Below, piece by piece: positions 25,401 through 36,973 of a stretch of DNA of 64,000 nt. Position numbers and translations under genes: made by a program. This stretch comes from Elysia chlorotica (lineage: Eukaryota > Mollusca > Gastropoda > Plakobranchidae), in assembly GCA_003991915.1 (NCBI GenBank), contig RQTK01001021.1:113113-177112 (forward strand). Reading direction: 5' to 3'. Numbering within the stretch: position 1 is the first letter of the stretch; each line of letters starts with the position of its first letter. The notes beneath the pieces were generated by a model. The model did no database searches and was not told the DNA's origin. It worked only from the letters and a program-made list of their open reading frames with translations.

Positions 25401-27140
25401 TTGTTTTCAAAAGATTCAAGACTGTAAGAGATGTTTCAAAATCACTTCAAAGTTGTTTTTTCCTGCTTCCTCCTAAAAGTAGACATCCACCAGCGTAGGG
25501 GCCAACTGTCAGGTCAGAAATTTTCCCAGTGAAGAAAAAATTAAAATGTGCAGAATGGTGGCAGCATTAAATAAAAAATGGCTGTCCATTTAGACCATTT
25601 TGAACTAGTCAAACCAGACCTTTTAGGAAGGATCATGCTCCTACCTTTCTGAGCAATCGGTAAAAGGCAGATCAACTTTTGACAACTTTAATGAAAGGGG
25701 AGATAAAATTTATATATGTATCTTTCTTTTATGAGTTCTTCCCAGTTTTGGGCAACATTGTATAGAAATCTAGAGTCTAATTTGACGTCTTTTTTTTTAA
25801 TGGGAAAGGAGTAATAAATCAAGCGAGCGATCGTACAAGAGAGAGAGAGAGATAGAGAGGGAGTGGATTATTTTTCAAACATCTGCAGCAACGGTCGCAC
25901 ATTGCTTAAAATGCACTGTTATCGCACGGCTACTTCAGTCCGCCGCTAATATATTTCCCAATTCAATGGAACCTTCTCATGCCAGACTATGTGATCGTCA
26001 GTTCCGGTGGCCATTTAGATGGTAGCAACGGCAAAAAAACATCGGTGCTGGTCTCGTCGTCTGTGCCTAGGCAGGTGGAGGTCTACTCTAAGACTAAGAG
26101 TTTAAAAAATTACCTGTTTTTAATTTATATTGACGTGTTAAGCAAGAAGAGTTAAAAAATGTAACGAAACTGTCTTAAATAAGGCAGACTCAGGAAGATC
26201 TCTTACTAATAAAATACGAAAAACGTCAGTTGTCACTTATAGGGCATGTTATTAGAGGATAAAAACTTGGAAACACCTCGTTATGACAGGAATGCTTGAG
26301 AGAAAAGCTACTAGTCAGTCTGTTTTGTGGCTGAATTCAGTGAACGTGATGGAGGCGCTAACGTAACAGGAGTCGAGCGGTGAGGGACATGATCCCCAAT
26401 GCTATGAAATATGGCGCATGATTATATGCAAGGAATTAGTCAAAAGTAAATTTCAATTGCTTAAGGCAAGATATCTATTACTTGATAATATCAAATGTAT
26501 TTTATACCCTGGTATGAAAGCAGTTCAAATGGGATTGATTGGGGGGGGGGGGGGGGGGGTTGGATTGATTTAACGTCCAACATCAGCAGTATAAAGGATA
26601 TATATTATGGGCCCCAAGACTGACTTCTGACAATTTTATCTGCTGCCCCACACGAGACAGGGCGGTAATACCATGACTCTTGTCTCAGCCGATCACATAA
26701 AATACTGACACTGTGACCCAACCAGTTACCGGAGACGAAATTGAACAAATAAATCTGCCAATTGTGGGATTCAAACTGCAAACTTCCCGATTTGGGGACC
26801 AACGCTCTACCACTTGAGCCAGTTAGCCCCCAATAGGCTTGAGGACTTACTTTCTAGCTTTCAGCAGAGTCTCTTGTCCTCCTTCAATGAATGCCTGCAT
26901 ACTGGTGCTGACTGTGGAATCATAGCTGGTGAGGTCCACAACATTGCCATTTTCACTCAGTTCCACCCCAAGACCAAGTCTGCCACTCGTTTCATACCGT
27001 ACAAATCTCATGGTTGACAAACACCTCTCTGGAGTTTGCTTGAATAACGGAATGGACTGCACTTCACCAAGAAAACTAGTTGCTTGGTAGAAACGGAGTA
27101 CACCAACTACCGCTGACGCCTTTCTGAATAAGAATGACAT
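19374..27140 (-). CDS. FAHD2: Fumarylacetoacetate hydrolase domain-containing protein 2-like
   Basis: Seven exons, in transcript order: 26851-27140, 24844-25060, 24447-24506, 23943-24105, 23322-23430, 21518-21605, 19374-19436. All introns are GT–AG with matching phases; total 990 nt, 329 aa, slightly longer than the ~314 aa human FAHD2A. The FAH fold is a metal-dependent hydrolase or decarboxylase scaffold acting on 2-oxo and enol acids; the exact substrate of FAHD2 is not settled. Metal-site candidates are E174 and E176 in DWEVELV and D205 in [13 protein letters not shown]. The C-terminal [15 protein letters not shown] motif and a GD-x-V-E-V end are also present. The first ATG gives [20 protein letters not shown], which looks like a mitochondrial presequence. 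The open frame extends upstream of this ATG only through a TTG codon, so that extension was not used. Confidence 0.94.
22369..22413. repeat. T18/G27 homopolymer junction
   Basis: Eighteen T followed directly by twenty-seven G, then TTTAACGGC, which resembles the first bases of minus-oriented SINE copies. It lies in FAHD2 intron 5. Homopolymer lengths of this size are often assembly-uncertain. Confidence 0.85.
26540..26831 (-). mobile_element. tRNA-derived SINE with poly(C)-type tail
   Basis: On the minus strand the head starts GGGGGCTAACTGGCTCAAGT, has the A-box-like GTGGTAGAGC and the B-box-like AGTTTGAATCCC, and is the most tRNA-like head in the window. The body matches the family. The 3' end reads GGACGTTAAATCAATCCAA followed by a run of 19 C (26541-26559). 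It lies in FAHD2 intron 1 just beyond the exon 1 donor, sharing the antisense-transcript orientation. Confidence 0.82.
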
Positions 27141-27817
27141 GGACAGGATTATCTTACAAACTGTACCTAGGTGAGATAGCAAGGCTATCTCTAGCCTTTA
27201 AGTAGCGCAGGTAACCAGATAAGATAATGGCTGGCCGGTTTGATTCGATGAGTGGTGAAAGAGGATTTACTATGACACAATTAAATTAGAATCTAATAGA
27301 AAAGAACAGGAGGGACTCTGATAAAAGTAAGTATACATAATATATCTACAAAGATTTCAAAGAAAAACATCTTTTATACGCATGAAACTCAACTGAAACA
27401 CCTAATTCTAATCAACACCTCGGCAGTCGGCACTCTACGGATTAATGATGAATGAGAAAGGGCCTTGTTTAAAATGTTTTTTGTTGTTTTTACCTCTGAA
27501 CTTTGACTTGTGATACAATGTAACAAAAAAAATTTGGGAATAAAATTGATACATGGGCCACATTAAAAAACCCCAAAACAATGCATATTTAATTTGCACA
27601 AAAAATATCAAGATGTAGTCGTTTAGTAAAGTACGCATACCAGTACCTATAACGTCGATGAAGGGGGAGTATTTATCGGATTCGCGGAGTAAGCAGTAGC
27701 GCCTAGCACTAATCACATCAAAATAAAGACCCAGTTCTAACATATTACCGTACTTCGTTTTACTTCTCGGGTAAACTTTTTAAATTTCTTAGTCCTTAGT
27801 TTCAGAACAGCGTCAAA
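27141..27817. promoter_or_regulatory. Divergent FAHD2/LRRC46 intergenic region
   Basis: 677 bp separate the FAHD2 start (minus, 27140) and the LRRC46 start (plus, 27818). Both 5' UTRs and promoters should lie here. I see no clear TATA box or CpG-dense block, and no further gene. Confidence 0.5.
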
Positions 27818-30800
27818 ATGGATGCCACAGACAATCCTAGCACTATAAACGCAGCCGAATTAGAAGAGCAACAAGATGAACGTGAGTAATTTTGAATATT
27901 ATTTAAAAAATATAAAAATTGTGACTGGTCGGTGGTTGTTATAAACCGGACGCTAATTGTAGACCTATAAGTATAAATAACTACTCGAGGAAACGTAGAA
28001 ATAATGACTCTAGACCTACTGTGGAGGGGGTTGGGGTTGGGTTGGTTTAACGGCCAACAGCAGCACAATATAGGCTATACTGTGGACGGGCCCCAAGACA
28101 GACGTCTGACAATATTATGTGCTGCCACACACGAGACAGGGCAGGGATACCATGACTCCTGTCTCAGCCGGTCACATTATACTGACACCGACCCAACCAG
28201 TAGGGAACGCACCAGCCAGGATTCGAACTCGGTACCTTTTGCGTCGGAAGCCGATGTTCTAACCCTGGACCACCGCGCCCCCCACCTACTGTGGAAACCT
28301 AAAAAAAAAAAGTGATAATTCGAATTTCTCATAAACCGAATTTTACAAGGGAATGTAAAATTTTCTTCTCTTTGCCGCTATTACAATCGTTAAAGTGTTT
28401 GCGATAAAGAAAAGGCTTCAATTCAAATTTTTTTTGTAGTAGCCAAAACTGTAAATTTATACTTCAGTTACTTATAACTTCAATACTGGTGAAAGAATAA
28501 CAATGAAATGAAGTGATTGAATATGAGTTATTGCTGTTTAAAATATTGTTTGATCGCATAACATGACAAGTCTAAAAATGAATTGATCGTATTAGCGTTT
28601 GCAGAAATGTAAAAGTTAGAAAATTCAAATTTGTGTGCATATATATTGTTCTAAGTCTAGATAAAGAAGGGATAGAAAGTGATAGACCTACCATATTAGT
28701 TGAGGTATTGACATTAAGGCAACAATTTCCTATTTCATGCACAGAAAAAAAAGATTTAAAGATAAAAATAATGATTAAAGCCTCCATTAGAATTAACAAG
28801 TTAACTCCCATTTTTATGTTTAAAAAAGAGGGGTAAACAGTTTAGTTGACTATCTTTGAGTCAAAATACTCTGCCTTCACCTACCATCATGCTTAACATT
28901 GACTCTAGGGTGCCGTGATAATAGGCATAGACGATTGTATAAACTTGTGTAATATTTAGGAAACACAAGCTGATTTTTTCAATCTAAAGATAAAGTAGGT
29001 TCAGCTCAACCAGCACGGCTCTTTCATATAAAAAAAAAGAGTAATAATTTTAAAAACAATATTTATGAATCATTTCCTTTATACCAGTGCATAATGCGTA
29101 ATTGTTTTCTTATACTGTTGGTATATAAATATCCTTACACAGAGCTATTGATTTGTTCATATCAGTTTCTTTTTTTATCAAGTTCCAGAAATAAAGCCAG
29201 TTCGTTTGTCCCTTCACCTGATTGTAAAACGACACCTACCAAAAGATTCAATGGACTGGCCTCAGGAAAAAATGTGAGTTGCCTTCAAGAAACGTCGTGT
29301 AACTTTTATATTTTACTACATTTTTTCATTCATAATGAGTTGATATGAGAAATAATTTTAGATCCTTGGTTGATGAAGACTTGTGTATTTTTATTAATCC
29401 ATTTGTCATGCAAAAATACTGATAGATACCCATACTCATGTTTAAATAAGTATATTTTTGTCTATGTCTGGATTTTCAGAATCAGTGAACTAAATAAGGT
29501 GAAAAGGGTTCGGCTAGACCGGGAAAACATCGGTGAAATCGACAGCCTGGAGCTCTTCAGCACTCAAGTGACAAATCTTTATTTACAGTCAAATAAAATC
29601 TGCACCATCAAAAATTTAGAATGTATGCCCAACTTACAAGTAGGTTGATGAAAAACAAATTAAGTAAAAATCTAGTTTTTTTATAACTCATCTCTTGTTT
29701 TTGAAAGAGAATGATACCTTATTAAATGTTTTAGAATTTTTGAAAGTTGCTTACAATAAATAATTCCTTTATAGCTTTTACACAAAGTAAGCCTTTGCTT
29801 GCATAGGCGAACCATGACTCCTGTCTCAGCCGGTCACATTATACTGACACCGACCCAACCAGTAGGGAACGCACCAGCCAGGATTCGAACTCGGTACCTT
29901 TTGCGTCGGAAGCCGATGTTCTAACCCAGGACCACCGCGCCCCCCACCTACTGTGGAAACCTAAAAAAAGTGATAATTCGAATTTCTCATAAACCGAATT
30001 TTACAAGGGAATTTAAAATTTTCTTCTCTTTGCCGCTATTACAATCGTTAAAGTGTTTGCGATAAAGAAAAGGCTTCAATTCAATTTTTTTTTGTAGTAG
30101 CCAAAACTGTAAATTTATACTTCAGTTACTTATAACTTCAATACTGGTGAAAGAATGACAATGAAATGAAGTGATTGAATATGAGTTATTGCTGTTTAAA
30201 ATATTTTTTGATCGCATAACATGACAAGTCTAAAAATGAATTGATCGTATTAGCGTTTGCAGAAATGTAAAAGTTAGAAAATTCAAATTTGTGTGCATAT
30301 ATATTGTTCTAAGTCTAGATAAAGAAGGGATAGAAAGTGATAGACCTACCATATTAGTTGAGGTATTGACATTAAGGCAACAATTTCCTATTTCATGCAC
30401 AGAAAAAAAGATTTAAAGATAAAAATAATGATTAAAACCTCCATTAGAATTAACAAGTTAACTCCCATTTTTATGTTTAAAAAAGAGGGGTAAACAGTGT
30501 AGTTGACTATCTTTGAGTCAACATACTCTGCCTTCACCTACCATCATGCTTAACATTGACTCTAGGGTGCCGTGATGATAATAGGCATAGACGATTGTAT
30601 AAACTTGTGTAATATTTAGGAAACACAAGCTGATTTTTTCAATCTAAAGATAAAGTAGGTTCAGCTCAACCAGTACGGCTCTTTCATATAAAAAAAAAAG
30701 AGTAATAATTTTAAAAACAATATTTATGAATCATTTCCTTTATACCAGTGCATAATGCGTAATTGTTTTCTTATACTAGTACTGTTGGTATATAAATATC

Positions 30801-33800
30801 CTTACACAGAGCTATTGATTTGTTCATATCAGTTTCTTTTTTTATCAAGTTCCAGAAATAAAGCCAGTCCGTTTGTCCCTTCACCTGATTGTAAAACGAC
30901 ACCTACCAAAAGATTCAATGGACTGGCCTCAGGAAAAAATGTGAGTTGCCTTCAAGAAACATCGTGTAACTTTTATATTTTACTACATTTTTTCATTCAT
31001 AATGAGTTGATATGAGAAATAATTTTAGATCCTTGGTTGATGGAGACTTGTGTATTTTTATTAATCAATTTGTCATACAAAAATACTGATAGATACCCAT
31101 ACTCATTTTTAAATAAGTATATTTTTGTCTTATGTCTGGATTTTCAGAATCAGTGAACTAAATAAGGTGAAAAGGGTTCGGCTAGACCGGGAAAACATCG
31201 GTGAAATCGACAGCCTGGAGCTCTTCAGCACTCAAGTGACAAATCTTTATTTACAGTCAAATAAAATCTGCACCATCAAAAATTTAGAATGTATGCCCAA
31301 CTTACAAGTAGGTTGATGAAAAACAAATTAAGTAAACATCTAGTTTTTTTAAAACTCATCTCTTGTTTTTGAAAGAGAATGATACATTTTTTAATGTTTT
31401 AGAATTTTTGAAAGTTGCTTACAATTAGACTATCTGCTAATAGTGCTATTTTGTTTTAATGTTCAATTACCTTTTTTAATTCTATAAAAAAAGGTAACAA
31501 CGCAAAGGTCCTTTATAGCTTTTAGTACACAAAGTAAGCCTTTTCTTGCAAAGGCGAGGATGAAAAAAGGAAAAAAAAATTAGTAGAGATTTTTTTTTTA
31601 CATTCAGTGATTGATCGCAATCAAGGTTTCATCATATTTATACAATTTATAAGAAAGAAAAATAAAATAAGGATGAATATTACTGAGTAAATTAAAAACA
31701 AGGCTTTTTGGTGTTCGGAACAGTATCTTCACTTTCCCTTGTTCATTGTAACTTCAGGTTCTTGTCTTGGCCAACAACAAAATTAAGGAAATAACAGGCA
31801 TCAAGCATTTGGAAAAATTATTACTTCTTGATTTGTCTGAAAACTACCTTGAAAGTGTCCAAATGGGTATGTATTTTTTATTCGAAAGTTAAAATTTTAA
31901 TGGATGATTTGTTTTTCTTTTGTTCTAACCTGATATAATTATAACAAGACATCTATTTAAAAAATCTGAAGTTGCACCTTGAATGAACCATTGTGCGTTT
32001 CCAATAATTTTCAGTTTTGGCAACATACTACTAAAGAAACAAAAAGTTCCTTTTCTTCTGCCCTGAAGATATACATTGTATCATGTTGGTACCGAAAGGA
32101 CTGGTGGTAAACATAGTTTGTCATTTGAGCAGGCAACTTATCAATTTACTATTAAATAAGGAAGACAGGGGACTACAAATACAATGGGAACCTCAAAAAA
32201 CAAAGTCTGATAATTTGAATATCTCATAAACCGAAATTTGCAAAAGAATAGGTTATTTTTTTCTCTTTGGCTCCATTAAAATCAAACTCATAATTCAAAG
32301 TTTATACCGTTTGATTCTCTTAATTTGAAGCTCACACGATCAATACACATTACAAAATCACTATCTGTCAAGCAGACTTCAATGCTTATTACTGTTCGAA
32401 ACATACCTTTAGAAGAAATTGGGTTAGTAGAAGGTTGCTATTAAAAGAAAAAATAGGAAATTATCATAAACACAGTTTTTAAAATAGGTTAATTAACTGT
32501 CTACTAATTTCAAAACTTCTGAGGTGCTGATATGTCCCTTTCTGTAATTCAAATTCTGTAAATTGCAAGTTAATATCATATTCAAAGCAAATCGAGTAAT
32601 ATAATAAGGTTTCCACTGTATTTCTTCCTGTTTGGTAAAACCGATTTTCATTGTGCAATATGTTATTGTTAAGGATTCTCTTGCTTAAATTGTTGGCACA
32701 AATACTTTTTGAAATTTTCACTTCTATAACCTTACTTAGTCTATTGCACTAAATGTGTGCAATCAATTGTTGAGCAAGAAAATTCCCACCATCCAATATA
32801 AAAGTTGTATAATCTAATACATTGTGCATTTTTAAGTAAAAATAAAATTTAAAGAGAAAATGTCTTTTTATGTCTTATTTTGATGTTAATATAATAAATT
32901 ATGTTTGTAACATTATTCAAATGAATAAATATAAATTAAGAATGAAAAAATTGATTATCTGAAAAAATACAGTTAAAAGTGTTGTCTATGTTACTATAAA
33001 CTGTGAATACAAATATGAAATATCCTATTTTTTATTTTTTCTATTATTTTTTTTTTATCCAAAAGAAAACATTCCAAAGAGCATCATTATCCTAAATTTG
33101 AAAGGAAATCCTGCTTTGGAAGAGACAAATTACAGGTATTGTAAGGTAAAAGAGTGTATATTAACAATGAAGACAATTTTAACTCTTAAATCCTGTGTGG
33201 TCGCAGTATTCGGACGGTAAAATCACATAAAATTACGAAAAAAATAAACAAAATATCCTCTTTCCATTTATAGATTTATCTAAAACCTAAAGTCAAAATA
33301 TGAAATGGGCATGAGGGATCTAAAACCTACGTCAAAATATGAAATGGGCATGAGGGCTTAAAGAGTTAACAATTTTAATATTATTTTGGAGATAGAATAC
33401 AATAGTTTGGTCCCAACTAAAATTCAATATCAGTCTCCATAATGTTTCTTCCTGGATATCTAATTTTAATCACATTCAATTTCCCACTACAAACACTGGC
33501 TTAGATCCATCTTTGTTTGTTAATATGATGCCTATTTACAGAATGCTTTGAAATACAATCATGTACTTGTTTTATCTTTCTCTTTTTAATAAAATTCCCA
33601 TTCATTCTTTTCTTTTTGAATTTAGAGAAAATTTTATTTTTTTTAAAGATGTAAAACAAAATAAGTCTTTTACATTGTATTTATATCCGCATATCTTGAA
33701 TATTATATATATGTGCAGAATTTTTGTCACTGTTTTTAAATCAGGCCTGATATGATAAGGAAGTTTCCCAAAGCTTAAACAGCTAGATGAGACTGAAATA

Positions 33801-34703
33801 TCTACCAAAGAGAAAAAAGATGCTGGTTTGACTATTGAATCAGATGAAGAGTGTGAGGACGAATCCGATGAGGATTTACAGGAGGATGATGAGGAGGTTG
33901 CGGATGGACGACAAGCTGAGTCAAAACAGAGCTCAGATCTTTTTGTACCCCTTACTTCCACTGATACAGACTTTGATCTATCAACACCTATAACTTATAA
34001 ACAACTTCCAAAGATTGAGAGTAAGTGTGCAACTGTCATTTTCTTATGCCATGATACATCTTCTGTCATTAGAAAGTGCATGCTCTTTAATTAACAAGAG
34101 GAAAATTGAAGATTCAAACTAGCCCGCTCTGTCTTTTTCCAATATATCTCAATGTTGATACTGTGTCTTGTGTCAGCCTTTTGATAGACTTTCTTTGCAT
34201 TATCTGTAGAAAGACACTTCTGTTATTTTTGTTCATCCTGTTATCAAATATAAACTCTTTTTTCAACAACTTTGATTTTTTATTGATTTGCGCTTGTAAG
34301 TAAAAACCAAAAACAAACAATAAACAGTTGTGAAACAATCGTCTTACATATTTTCTACCCTTTCTCCTTCTTCTATTGTTTGTATAATTATTCTGAACCA
34401 TTCTTACTAAAAATTGTTAATTGAAACATAATTTATAAATGATGTTAAAAAGTGTTTACAGCCTCAATACTAATAAAAATCCTATCATTCAATTTTTAAA
34501 TGTTACCCAGTAGTACTGTTCTTATGACATTTTTTCTTTTCTTATCAGGTAGCATTCAAGGTATTGCAGCTGACATGCTTCTTCGTTCCCAGAAACGTCT
34601 CGAGGATGTTACATTACAACATAAACAGCATTTGCAGCAAATAACAAACATCAAGATTAAATCGAAAATCAAACCGGTGCCTCAGATACCAAAACCAACA
34701 TGA
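27818..34703 (+). CDS. LRRC46: Leucine-rich repeat protein, LRRC46 homologue (frameshifted)
   Basis: Exons: 27818-27881; 29183-29273 and 29480-29639 (second copies 30850-30940 and 31148-31307); 31758-31866; 33066-33135; 33745-34020; 34549-34703. With one copy of exons 2-3, intron phases agree everywhere. The protein follows LRRC46: IVKRHLPKD; the LRR start VRLDRENIGEI; NLYLQSNKICTIKNLE; VLVLANNKIKEITGI; LLLLDLSENYLESVQ; SIIILNLKGNP. An acidic segment (DEECEDESDEDLQEDDEE) and a basic, coiled-coil-prone tail follow. The total is 925 nt, one base too many: an extra base near 33773 breaks the frame; without it the model is 307 aa. Mammalian LRRC46 is reported in the sperm flagellum. Intron 4 holds a MITE. 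Confidence 0.85.
28026..28283 (-). mobile_element. Full-length tRNA-derived SINE with 12-bp TSD
   Basis: Flanked by the direct repeat ACCTACTGTGGA at 28014-28025 and 28284-28295, a target-site duplication. On the minus strand the head (GGGGGGCGCGGTGGTCCAGG…) has a clear B box (GAGTTCGAATCC) near 28225. The body ends GGCCGTTAAACCAACC with an (AACC)/C-rich tail. It lies in LRRC46 intron 1. Confidence 0.9.
28149..29810. repeat. LRRC46 tandem duplication, copy 1
   Basis: About 1.66 kb, highly similar to 29811-31557. It starts inside the SINE body at ACCATGACTCCTGTCTCAGC and ends at GCTTGCATAGGCGA. It contains LRRC46 exon 2 (29183-29273) and exon 3 (29480-29639). Copy 1 lacks about 85 bp present in copy 2 around 31424-31512. 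Confidence 0.92.
29811..29945 (-). mobile_element. SINE fragment at duplication junction
   Basis: The head half of the SINE at 28026-28283, carried along in duplication copy 2. Its body and tail are missing because the duplication breakpoint falls inside the element. Confidence 0.88.
29811..31557. repeat. LRRC46 tandem duplication, copy 2
   Basis: Direct repeat of 28149-29810. It contains second copies of exon 2 (30850-30940) and exon 3 (31148-31307), which encode the same residues and keep their splice sites. Scattered substitutions and small indels mark it as a recent copy or an allelic haplotype. Confidence 0.92.
32180..32620. mobile_element. Pogo/Tc1-like MITE
   Basis: About 440 bp bounded by TA dinucleotides. 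The left end reads ACAATGGGAACCTC and the right end, on the minus strand, reads ACAGTGGAAACCT. After each end comes an AATTTGAATAT- or TTTGAATATG-like block. The layout (TA target, CAGTGGAACCT-type inverted ends, no transposase frame) fits a non-autonomous pogo-like element. It lies in LRRC46 intron 4. Related single ends occur at about 11437 and 28288. Confidence 0.65.
33281..33360. repeat. Two-copy ~40-bp tandem repeat
   Basis: TCAAAATATGAAATGGGCAT plus flanks occurs twice in direct tandem, in LRRC46 intron 5. Confidence 0.8.
33745..34020 (+). pseudogene. LRRC46: LRRC46 exon 6 with 1-bp frameshift
   Basis: The acceptor at 33743-33744 joins in phase to exon 5 and reads PDMIRKFPK, then meets TAA at 33776-33778. 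Skipping one base near 33773 gives LKQLDETEIS and the long acidic segment, in frame with the last exon. Both halves fit the LRRC46 family order, so a single-base insertion or base-call error is the simplest reading. No alternative acceptor joins the downstream half in phase without losing the first half. Confidence 0.75.
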
Positions 34704-35011
34704 TATTTCATAAAACTCATTAAAACAAAAGTATTATTTGACAATGTTTTATATAATTCAATGAGAATGGTCTCATAATTATTATCTAAGATGCAATTGA
34801 CACTAAGTGGACCATGTTCCACAAAGGTCATGTTTCTCTAGTTGCTTCCTATCAACATATGTCATCACTAAATGTGATTGGTGTATTCATATCATTAATT
34901 GGGCTGTAAATATTTATAAACCTAAACAAAAACATTCTCGTTATTTTCATTTTTCTTCAAATGTCTGGTGGAGAAAAAATGAATATAATGTGGGGCCTTT
35001 GTAGTTATAAA

Positions 35012-35017
35012 AATAAA
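35012..35017 (+). promoter_or_regulatory. LRRC46: Candidate poly(A) signal, LRRC46
   Basis: AATAAA about 310 bp after the LRRC46 stop codon. Confidence 0.45.
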
Positions 35018-35792
35018 CTGCAAATATTATGGATGATCTTGGCTTTACGTCTATGAGTTCTAAAGATAACTTAATGTTCTGTCTTTAGTTGGTAATGAAC
35101 TCAAGTATATTGCGTAAGTCTAATGTGGACAGGTATCAGTTTTGAAATTGAGCTGAGCAAAGATTAATTTGGAGATTTGTTTTGCAACACTAGATAAGTT
35201 GTACAGTGTGTCAAAATATATGCCACCAAGTGTTTTACTCAAACTGTTTCATGTTTATTTTTATTTATAGAAAGCATTGAATGTGGGGAGTAGAGTGTGC
35301 ATTCACTGTATTCGAATTCTACCAATGAATTTATTTTTTATATGCAAAAAATTGAAAGAGTTTTAGTGAAAATTTAAATAAATTTCTATTTCATGGTTTT
35401 ACTCACTGGGTTGGTGTTATTTATTTACCAAGATAATGTAGCCTTTTGACATGTTGTAATATTATGAAGATGCAACAATATTGCATATATTAATGTTGGC
35501 CAGGATGTTTAGTTACTTTTGTTATGTTGACGAGAAAGAGAAAAGGACAGAAGACGAAGTAATGGTAGGCCTACCAGCAGCAATAATTTGTTTAGGTAGA
35601 AAGGAGCATCGTTGATTGGTAAAGATAAAAAAATATAAAGAGCATGTAGGTCCCTACATACACAAGAATTCTGTCTTACTGGAAATGCTGTAGGAATTAG
35701 AAAAAATGGGGGAAAGAAGTGGCAGAATTGGTAAGATGAGCGGCTTCTATCAGTATCAGATTCAAATCAATCCATGGACCTCTGTTGCTGCC

Positions 35793-36180
35793 TTGCGCGA
35801 AATTCAAAGATCAACAAAATGGCGTACGCAAGCTCATGTACTTAGATAATATAGCAATAAGTGCCAGTACATTCTCTTCTTTATTCCACCCAGACATTGC
35901 ACCAGTAGACCATGAGCTAGTCCTAGCATATGTTATAATAGGCCTATTGGAAAAATAAAACGGCTTTGCGCGAAATTCAAACGTCAACAAAATGGCTGAC
36001 GCAAGCTCATGTACTTGGATAATTATATCAATAAATTCAGTACATTCTCTTCTTTATTCCACCCAGACATTGCACCAGTAGACCATGAGCTAGTCCTAGT
36101 ATATGTTATAATAGGCCTACTGGAAAAATAAAACGGCTTTGCGCGAAATTCAAAGGTCAACAAAATGGCTCATGTACTTG
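35793..36180. repeat. 173-bp tandem repeat, ~2.2 copies
   Basis: Units start at TTGCGCGAAATTCAAA at 35793, 35966 and 36139, exactly 173 bp apart; the third copy breaks off within about 40 bp and continues as scrambled pieces (CATGAGCT, CATGTACTTGGA) to about 36230. Confidence 0.9.
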
Positions 36181-36973
36181 GAGAATATCATGAGCTCATG
36201 TACTTGGATAATACCATGAGCTAGTCTTAGTATTACCAATTGACTTCATCAAAACCACAACCAAATCAGTCAATACAATGGGAAAATAGGTTGGTTTCCC
36301 TTTGCGTAGAAACCTACATACACTTTTTCCATATCGTCTTCCAACATTGGAATTTTACTGCAAATATTAGTTAAAATGAGATCTCCCAGTTTAAAGAAAA
36401 AATATGGAAATGAAAAAGAGCTGCGCGACCTACACCTTTTTGATTATAATTTATTGTTTAAATGAGGAAAATTCAACTTCAGCTAGTAACTATTTTCGAT
36501 GCAATATTTAAAGTTCAGTTCTGCGAATGAGTCACGCTTACCCTCTTTGCCATGTATCTTTATTACATTGTTATTAACATCGAGTGAAATATCCTCCAAT
36601 TAAAATACACGCAAACGTTTATAGAGCTACAATTGGCAAACCAAACCTAAAACAGTTGAAGTCGCATAAACCACCGGGAAATCAATCCTTACACTTACAC
36701 AATATATACCTGTATGACACTGACAAACGAAGTTGTTCGCCGTATGTTTCGAAATGAAAAAAAAAATAATTATAAGCCTAGGATGAAAACGCAACATTTC
36801 ATAATACGTTTTAAACTCTGTTATTTATGTAAATGATGCTTCCCGCCGTTCTTTTCCTGTGAAAATGATAATTCTGAGACACGAGCTACTAAATTCGTTT
36901 CTCTCATCTACCGTACTCACTGCCTAACCTTGGACACCACAACGACTGGGAGCGTCGTGACCGAGTAAACAAA

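Larger units (their letters stand above)
34704..36973. other. Intergenic region with 173-bp tandem repeat
   Basis: Starts with the probable LRRC46 3' UTR (AATAAA at 35012-35017). It then contains a 173-bp tandem array (35793-36180) and AT-rich sequence. The last few hundred bases probably hold the MTX1 promoter and 5' UTR. No other gene seen. Confidence 0.6.

Noticed and set aside
27141..27182. Fourteen-codon upstream extension of FAHD2
   Set aside because: It begins at TTG. The first ATG at 27138-27140 gives a good mitochondrial-like N-terminus.
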